DNA from: Phlegmacium glaucopus
Taxonomy: Eukaryota; Basidiomycota; Agaricomycetes; Agaricales; Cortinariaceae
Direction of reading: 5' to 3'
NCBI GenBank assembly: GCA_015039465.1
Contig: MU130553.1
Span: 585,676-649,675 of the forward strand
Length of the DNA stretch: 64,000 nt
Shown here: positions 57,101-64,000 of the stretch, piece after piece
Layout: the number at the start of each line of letters is the position of its first letter
Numbering within the stretch: position 1 is the first letter of the stretch
Notes under the pieces: generated by a model
Seen by the model: the letters and a program-made list of their open reading frames with translations, nothing else
Told to the model about the DNA's origin: nothing
The model's database searches: none
Program-made: the position numbers and the translations under genes

Positions 57101-58989
57101 TAGAAGGAAGCATGGAGTACTGAGATCTGCTTAGCAGAGTGTTGAGATGATGGAATATGTATCAAAGAATGAAGGGAAGAAAGGGCTGCCTCAACTTGTT
57201 TAATAGGTATTTGCATCAAACAACTGATGGCAGTCATAGAAAGTGGATTATAGACATATACAACAGCTGTCAGAACCATGTCTATATCTGATGCTTCCCC
57301 AACATTTGCAGAGTCATAAGCAGCATCCAAAATTCTTTCATAAAGAACATGTAGTGGTTGGGTTATACCAGATGTTGTTTTCAATGCAAAATTGACCACA
57401 TCTGAAAGACGCTTAGGCATGCTAGAGCCACCCCTCTGACAAATATATTTGCAGACAGTTGCTGCATAAATGAACAGAGTGCCAGACATTCTGACAAGGC
57501 TTTCAACTTCAGCCTGGGGTGGCCAATTATGCATATTGTACTTAATTTGCCCACCAAGCAAGTGAGCTTTAGTGTAAAGCTCAATATCAGCTTGTACAAT
57601 CTCCTTTTCAACCTCATGAAGGATCAAATTGGAATGATTTGAAGAACCATTAAAAGTCTCCATCATCACTATTTCTGGGCGACTAGTGATGAAGAACTTG
57701 ACTGGAAGAGATTCACTGTGCTTCAAGATCACAGAAAGTAACTCAGCCACAAGGGACTGGTCAGAGCACTCATCCAGAGCATCAAGAACAACAACTGGGA
57801 CAATTACTCCTTCTCTAGTATCCCTGTATGCAGCAGTGAGTGGTCTAACAATGAAGTTCAGGAATTGTTTGCCAATCTTCCAAGATGAGCAGTCAGGATC
57901 AGCTTCTACCACATCCAAGATAAGTTGGGACAGGGAGGGATGATACTTGGCCAACTGAAACGAGATGGTGGGGATAATACAACGGACATCACTGGTATCA
58001 ACCCGGAGATGCGAAGAAAAAAAGGTACCACCAAGGGATTCCTTTTCATCAAGGATTTGACTGAATGAGTAAGCAATTGTTGTTTTACCGGTTCCAGCCA
58101 TCCCGTTGAGCCAGTATACCTTTGTGGCCGTATTATCACTTGCCCATACTCGCAGTGTATCAAGGATTGCCTTGCGAGTGTTCTCCGTACATGCATTGCG
58201 TGGAGCAGGAGATGCCGCGTCATACTCTGCAGACTCAGCACGAGGTAAGAGATTATCACGTAGTACGGCCTATGAACTAGGTTTTAGCAATGATGGGTCC
58301 CAGTGCGAAGATTATACACGCTCACTAAGATTTGAGGCCTTGTCCGGTCCTGAAAGGAAGATACAACTGTTAATACGCAAATTGTCATTTACGCTGCTAG
58401 AATGATACTTACATTACTGACTATGGTAATATGCGGCCGATCCACATATATACTGTCACCTTGAAAGAGAGGAAGTGAACCATGGGTGTTTGGAGACATG
58501 TGCTAGAATGGGCAGTATTTAGTTTAGTGGTGACGACGTTGATCGCAAGATGAATACTGACCGTGGGTAGAGTCTCTGGTCCTGATCTACTAACGGAACC
58601 AAGTTGCCTGCGCACAGCAGGTATCGATGCTGAAAAGGGTACGGAACTTGGAGGAGACACTGTGGATGCTTCTGTACTCGCAACCACTATGGCAGGTGCG
58701 TGATCGACGCCGACCGCAGGGATTATATTGGGTGGTAAATCACTTGAAAGTATGAGGATGTCAAGTAATAATCAAGGAATGTCGAACGACTTGACTTATT
58801 TACTCACCTTATTCCTGCTGCCAGTGCATCTGTCGTTGCCAATGCCATATGGACGTCAGGTATTGAATCCATATCGATCGGCGATGGTGTAGGCGGACGC
58901 GACAGATTAGAAAAAGAAGTTAGGTTTCCCTTGACAGATCGAGTAACTTTGTCTATGCGATGTCTCTTAGACGGTCTTTCGTCCGACAT
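54183..58989 (-). CDS. NACHT-WD40 NLR-like (STAND) protein
   Basis: Fungal NLR-type signalling NTPase, candidate non-self or allorecognition receptor. Start at MSDERPSKRHRIDKVTRS; the first about 150 residues are Ser/Pro-rich with no recognised effector domain. Then NLLPRAESAEYDAAS, WLNGMAGTGKTTIAYSFSQ (Walker A), VPVVVLDALDECSDQSLV (Walker B with the ALDE signature of fungal NACHTs) and FFITSRPEI. A helical region contains ASFYDFISNQILSTKHYLDP. A 67-nt intron (56,747-56,681) joins this to IDARLFLKENFDFIKN and then 15 WD40 repeats of 42 residues. After the last repeat comes a degenerate region ending CLGYASGELILLE, where a GTATGT donor suggests a further small exon; the frame otherwise runs to a stop at 54,183. 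Expected protein about 1,400-1,450 aa. Its 3' three quarters are CpG-depleted, its 5' quarter is not. Confidence 0.85.
54597..56483 (-). repeat. Array of 15 near-identical WD40 repeats (126 bp)
   Basis: Consensus of the 42-residue unit: HSxxVxSAxFSPDGxHIVSA, then SxDxTAxIWNxATGECExxL, then KG. Most units differ only at unit positions 3, 4, 6, 9, 15, 22, 24, 26-27 and 38-39. Unit 9 is 41 residues (one deleted) and starts YS instead of HS. Units 2-3 resemble 10-11, unit 5 resembles 14 and unit 8 resembles 12, which points to block duplication or conversion within the array. Confidence 0.9.
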
Positions 58990-59241
58990 GATGATAGTCA
59001 AGAGTGAGCTAGCCTCGTTCAATGTGCACTCCGTGGCTGTACGAGTTTGATTTTCCCACGATGTAGTTCTAAGTTCTAACGCATTTGACTCTTGAGCAAC
59101 TTGATCGTTGAACATGGTATGACAATGACCTCTGAATAATATTCATACAGCAAGGATCGAAATACAATTGTGATGATACAGTGATTGTCAATTGATGTAA
59201 ATAAAAGCCGACAATCATTCAAACTCAACCAGACAACGACA

Positions 59242-60645
59242 CTTAATCCATAGACAATACAACACGACCTGCAATCTTGCCTTGAGCAAGTTCTTCATAA
59301 ACACTTCGTGAAAAATTAAGAATCATTCAACAAATAGTCAAACAGGATAAATGATGCAACACGACATACTTCGCAATATCAGCCAACTTCCTCATCTTGT
59401 AATGGCACTTGACAGCACCAGAAGCAGCGATTTCGACAGCCTCTATGGCATCCTGACGGTTACCTACATAGGACCCGTGGATTGTTATGCTCTTAAACAC
59501 CGTGAAGAAAATAGAAGCGTCTAGTGTAGACTTGGCGGGAAGGCCAACAGCCATCAGCCGTCCATTTTCACGCAAGTAATCGATAGCTTGAGAGTACCCA
59601 GAACTCTGAAGCAATGACTTAGCTCACAACGGAATGTCAAAAATAAATTCACTCACCGAAGCGGTGGTAACGATTGCGGCATGTGCACCACGACCATCGG
59701 TAGCTTTCTTGATATCCGCGACGATATCCTTGGACTCGGCGAAATCGATCCAATGGTCAGCGCCGAGAGACTCGCAGAGCTTCCGTTTTTCTTCGCCAGT
59801 ATCGATGGCGATAACGCGACGACCCATGTACTTCGCATATTGTATGGCTGAACACAACAATAATTAAAATTAGAATAGCTATATGGAGTCGAGGTCTGGA
59901 CCAGACATACAAAGATGGCCTAGGCCTCCACCAGCGCCAGGCAGTACGACCCAGTCACCTGGGCTAGTCTCGCTATACTTGAGAGCACGGTAAACGGTAA
60001 GGCCCTGATAAAAAAATAGAGTCAGAAGATTGAATTTTAAGATAAAATAGTTCTTACGGCACAGAGAATCGAGGCAGCAGCAGCACTTTCAAGACTGTCC
60101 GGGATGGCAGTGACAGAGTGGACATAAGATACCTAAAACGGCATGTAAGTAGTGAAAAAAAGATGCCCATAATTACAAACACGCACGAGATATTGTTGGA
60201 ATGTTCCATCAACAGTGTAGCCGCTGAGCTTGACGTTCTCGCAATCTAACATAAATAAGTAATTGAAGGGTTACATTCAGACGAGATACCCACTTTGCTC
60301 GTAGCCTTTCTTGCATTGCTCACAGTCAAAGCACGAATCAGCGACCCACTTGATTCCGACACGCTGACCGATCTTAACAGGGCTGTTGGCAGTGTTTTTA
60401 CCTATGGCTACAATCTCTCCGACACCTTCATGACCACCAATAAGAGGTGACATAGGTTTGATGGGCCAGTCGCCAAGGGAAGCGTGAAGATCGGTGTGGC
60501 AGACACCAGAGCAGTGCATTTTCACAAGACATTCTCCTGGTGCAAGGTCATCAGGAGACTTGACGGGGTGGTCTTGAACGTGGACCTTAGCTCCCTCTTT
60601 GGTGAGAATAGCGACCTTTTGAGATTTGGGAATCTGTAGTGACAT
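59242..60645 (-). CDS. ADH1: Zinc alcohol dehydrogenase, ADH1-type
   Basis: Interconverts ethanol and acetaldehyde with NAD in the cytosol. The ATG at 60,645 gives MSLQIPKSQKVAILTKEG, the normal family start. Catalytic zinc ligands lie in HCSGVCHTDLHASLGDW (Cys49) and LIGGHEGVGEIVAIG (His72), and structural zinc cysteines in DSCFDCEQCKKGYEQNC. DWVVLPGAGGGLGHLCIQYA is the coenzyme loop, then RRVIAIDTGEEKRKLCESLG, DGRGAHAAIVTTAS, YLRENGRLMAVGLPAKSTLD, TIHGSYVGNRQDAIEAVEIA and the tail KVYEELAQGKIAGRVVLSMD. About seven short introns. A TTATAA sequence lies at 60,692-60,697, 47 bp upstream. The gene is divergent from tRNA-Leu, and a decayed relative lies at 4.9-5.5 kb. Confidence 0.93.
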
Positions 60646-60913
60646 TGGAGGTGATATGAATTGGTTGATAACCTTTGACTTACTTGGAGTCTTATAAGGA
60701 AAAGGAGATTGTATATGACTATGATGATGCCATGGCCGAGACAAACCTAGGTCGGAGCGAGCCAAAGAATCCAGTGCCTGTCCACGTCCAATGATTGTGC
60801 GGACACCAAGTCTAACTTTAGGTCGGAGCCCAGACAGCGCCCAGCCTCGCTGAGCCAGAACGCGATTGGTGCCTGTGTGTGCTCGAGATATTTGCTTAGC
60901 CATACCGCAACAT

Positions 60914-61036
60914 GGTGAGATGGCCGAGCGGTCTAAGGCGCCAGACTAAGGATCAGGACATTAGATGTCCACCAGTCGGGGTTCGTACCCTGATATCTGG
61001 TCCTCCGGGGCGTGGGTTCGAATCCCACTCTCATCA
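60914..61036 (+). tRNA. tRNA-Leu(AAG) with a 43-nt intron
   Basis: The acceptor stem GGTGAGA pairs with TCTCATC, then discriminator A. The A box is GGCCGAGCGGTCTAAGGC, the anticodon stem CCAGA/TCTGG closes a loop CTAAGGA with anticodon AAG, the long variable arm TCCTCCGGGGCG marks a class II tRNA, and the B box/T arm is GTGGGTTCGAATCCCAC. The intron occupies 60,952-60,994, one nucleotide 3' of the anticodon, the canonical place. CCA is not encoded, as usual in eukaryotes. Confidence 0.93.
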
Positions 61037-64000
61037 CTATGGCTTTCGAGCCTTTGTTTTTGTGTCTTTTTTTTTGTTTCCCCCAGACCCCCAATTCATG
61101 CATTGTCATATTATTCATCAACATTCCAAAATCAATACTGTGCAAGGGTCTGCTGTTTAGCGGATTTCTCCAATTTTGCCACGAGCACCCCCGGGCCCCA
61201 ATTGTCACAGTATCTTACTCTTGGACAAAAAATGACGCAATTCCTCAGCTTTCCGATATCCTATAGAACATAACTCGGGTAGGTACATCCCTTGTCGGCA
61301 TGGTCATTCTTCAATGAACACTATGTCACAGACTCATGACAGTGCCTAATGCTTGCTAAGAATATCAATGACCCTACGACGGAGATATGCTCATACCGGA
61401 TACATCAACCTGAAGATCGTCTTGTGTGGATAGCCAATGTACCCTCAAAGTCACGATTACTGGCAGCTATGCTTAGAGTCATCTCACGTTTAGCCTCTCA
61501 TGCCTCAAGGAACGTTCATTCAAAAGCCCTCTCGGATCCTTAACTTCCTTCAAATGCAACCGATAGGGGTACTTGTTTGGATTTCGTTTCATTCTAAACG
61601 AGACAAGTAAATCCCCCCTTTCTCCAGAGCGAGACATGAAGCTTCAAGGTACCCCGCCGACCACAGGTAATTTGGCTGCATCTCTGTCATCGACTACGAC
61701 CATCATGATCAAATCTATCACAATGCTTCGCAGTTTCTTCACCGAAGCATTGTTGAAAACACATCAGTCGCCGCAGGACAAGGGTCTTCGAGTTTGAACG
61801 CCATTATGTTCCTCCGACATTCACTCCTGCTGTGCTAGAACTCTCTCCGTGGCAGGACTTAGAGGTCTTCGAAACTTAAGACAATCCTGAATACTGTGAG
61901 CTCTCTTCGTGGGAAGACTTACAGAAGCCGTCTGCGTTCTCCCTCATACTGAGTGACGCCGGGTTCTATGGCCATAAATGGATATCTAAATCCACCAGCG
62001 CTTTCATTACTACTACCTTTGGTTGTGCAGAGGAAAGTCTCCTACCTCATATCTTGGCCCAACCATCACTTCCATGTTTCATCGCTTTAAAATTCATGCT
62101 ATTTACTCTGTCATCTCTTGTCTTCCTCCGACGATATCAATCCCAGCTACCACCTGGGATTGATAGTTCAAAGACAGCAGGTCATCTATTGTTTATCGCT
62201 TCATATATCTATGCCGTCCGGGAACATTGGCCAAGGAAAGAAAAGATCTTCGATAACGAATATTGGAGTCAAATCCAATTTCAAAGCGAACGAGATTAGG
62301 CTGATGGTGGACGGGTTCCACAACAAAGAAGTGGGTGTTTTCTCCAGATTCAGAACGATAATAGATGTACATATTGCCATCCTGGAGTATCTTGGTGCCG
62401 ATAAAAACCTTCCCAGTCGGATATGACTTTGAGCAAAGTCTCCTCAATTTTGACTCGGAGTGGTTCTATGTCCTCTGTGAAGGACGAGTGCTGTTAAGCT
62501 TGTCCCCTTGGACGTTATCGTTTGTCATCATCACCTTCATACGCAATATTTTTTCATCGTATTGACTCGATCATAAAGAAACTACATGATGGCGCAAGCC
62601 CGAGGCTTCAGTACAATTATTTTTCGCAACCTGCTCACCAGGATACCCAGAGAACATTATAAATGATATAAAGGAATCGACTAGAATCGACGGGCGTTAG
62701 CACAGTTCGCATATAGTCACTTCAACCAACACATACCAGGGAGATCGCGAGCTGTCACCTTCAGATCTTCTAAGTTTGGGGATACTTGCTTCATATTGGC
62801 TTTCACATGAAGCTATTTTGAAAACGACATCAACGAGCCAATCGTCGGGTTGCAGTGTCAATTGTCAAGGTTGTCGTGATTGACTACGCTGATTGATTAG
62901 CTCGTATCCTCGCCATGGCCCCGTCTACTGACCCTGTCATTTCCTTCTCCGTCACCACGTTTACATTTACGTGCCTTGCTCGTATCCTGTCCCGCTCGGA
63001 GTTGCTCCTGGTATTAGGTCTTTCGTCGTCCTTTTTGATTTCGAGAAATTTGAACGCCTTTGCGGAGAGCTGTGAAGCCTCGATGATCCAGAATGGAGCC
63101 CATGCAGATTACGAGTAAAGTACTTCGTTAGATAAGTTGTTATTGTGATCGAGGATGACATTGTGATACCGTCTCGCAGAATTTGAGCTATCTTTAATGA
63201 AATGAATGAGTTTTGCCGCTTTTTGGAGTAGTAACGCATTGGGTTTGATTGAATGCCCCCCTATGCGAAGATCGTACCGAAGAAAAAATAAGTTTTGTGG
63301 AGTGGTCTACGTTTACCAAGGTAGTAACCCATCCGATTGTCCTCTAGTTGTTGTAGGTTTACAAATTTAGCACAGTGAGATGTACTGGAAACATAGATAC
63401 TATACCCACCCAGCTTTCCTCATAACATGGGCAGATGTGAGGTACCCGGTTTGTTTTGATACGAGACAAGCATCATCTCGCTCCTGAAATTTCAGACTTG
63501 ATTCGATGGCCAATCGACTCGGCGATAGTTACGCGAGATAATTGGCGACCAGGGAAGCAGTTTTAGGTGTAGGGAGCTCCAATGTGGTAGAGGATAAGAT
63601 GGTAATAACACGAACCGGGAAGGAGATATGGGTCCCGGGAGAAAGCATGCAATGAGCACCATTTCGTGATGGAGACAAAATTGCAGTGCGAGGTCAGGCA
63701 AGTGGTCGTATGCCGGAAGGACTACGAACAGCATCAAGATGAGGGAGATGGGGGTGAATTGGAGAATTCTACTATCGGACTTGGGGACATTGAAATCACC
63801 TGCCCTTGTCCCTTGGAAAACAAGACCGAGTACAGAGTTGAAGGAGAACGGAGAAAGTTTGTTGGTGTGAAAACTCTATTTTTGGTTTTTCCTTTTGGCG
63901 ACCCAAGACTTTGTTTCTTTTTTTGTGTTTCACAACTCCGGATCCAGAATTCAATGCGGACATACATAGGACCCCGGACAATAGCGTGAGACCTCTGATC
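61037..64000. other. No supported gene in the last 3 kb
   Basis: Several frames of 60-107 codons exist on both strands (for example 62,915-63,118 plus, 63,666-63,989 plus), none with a recognisable domain or clear spliced continuation. Two imperfectly similar 26-base segments (CTCTCTCCGTGGCAGGACTT and CTCTCTTCGTGGGAAGACTT) lie near 61,840 and 61,905. A gene extending past the right edge is possible. Confidence 0.4.

Larger units (their letters stand above)
52860..57958. other. CpG-depleted, AT-rich block
   Basis: From the SWI3 upstream flank through the MITE and most of the NLR gene, CpG is almost absent while TpG and CpA are common. By eye I count four CpG in the 1.92 kb from 54,601 to 56,520, whereas single 60-base lines of the SWI3 gene hold three or more. 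CpG reappears suddenly at about 57,960, inside the NACHT exon. The coding frames within the block stay open. Confidence 0.8.

Noticed and set aside
60646..60903. N-terminal extension of the ADH gene from an ATG at 60,903
   Set aside because: The extension is not part of the ADH family, lies between a TATA-like site and the normal start, and MSLQIPKSQK matches the usual ADH beginning.
63666..63989. 107-codon plus-strand frame near the right edge
   Set aside because: No domain, no splice continuation and composition like neighbouring non-coding DNA. May be part of a gene past the edge but cannot be supported.

Overview
This window looks like nuclear DNA of a mushroom-forming basidiomycete (Agaricomycetes, probably Agaricales). 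Genes on both strands are cut by many 45-75 nt introns with GTRNGY...YAG borders. It holds a Clp1-like developmental gene, a basidiomycete-type F-box/WD-like protein, a NACHT-WD40 (NLR/STAND) gene and a tRNA-Leu with a canonical intron. Gene models below come from reading reading frames, splice borders and family motifs by eye. No search was run, so exon borders are best estimates.

Layout. 0-14.8 kb is a fairly dense block: the 3' part of a Clp1-like gene, a helicase relic, a head-to-head YRA1/RPC31 pair, a decayed alcohol dehydrogenase copy, a Ser/Asn/Gln-rich unknown, a head-to-head RUD3 golgin / F-box pair, a NACHT relic and a dihydrouridine synthase. 14.8-21.9 kb is gene-poor. 21.9-25.1 kb carries a divergent pair of sugar(-acid) oxidoreductases, a zinc MDR of the sorbitol/idonate dehydrogenase type and a gluconate-dehydrogenase-type SDR. 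25.1-35 kb is again gene-poor, with a tandem ~355-bp duplication, a possible tiny spliced gene and a subtilase-like relic. 35-52.8 kb is dense: malic enzyme, a Gly-rich single-pass membrane protein, an ABCC-type transporter, an acid-sphingomyelinase-like phosphodiesterase and a SWI3/RSC8 chromatin-remodelling subunit. 52.9-59 kb is a compositionally strange block: a 609-bp hAT-like MITE with 17-bp inverted termini and an 8-bp target duplication, then an NLR gene with 15 near-identical 42-residue WD40 repeats. 59.2-61 kb has an intact ADH1-type gene back to back with tRNA-Leu. The last 3 kb has no gene I can support.

Most notable signals: (i) the NLR has near-identical WD repeats, variable only at a few positions, in a zone almost free of CpG that ends abruptly inside its NACHT exon; (ii) the hAT-like MITE beside it; (iii) a 7-nt microexon encoding the Gly-Asn-His core of the sphingomyelinase metal site; (iv) an outsized 683-nt intron in the YRA1/ALYREF orthologue, recalling the autoregulatory YRA1 intron of budding yeast; (v) a decayed copy of the ADH gene 54 kb from the intact one.

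The functional genes are mostly independent housekeeping functions: mRNA export, Pol III transcription, Golgi tethering, tRNA modification, chromatin remodelling, central carbon metabolism. The MDR/SDR pair is the only obvious pathway cluster, and the NLR is the main candidate for self/non-self recognition.
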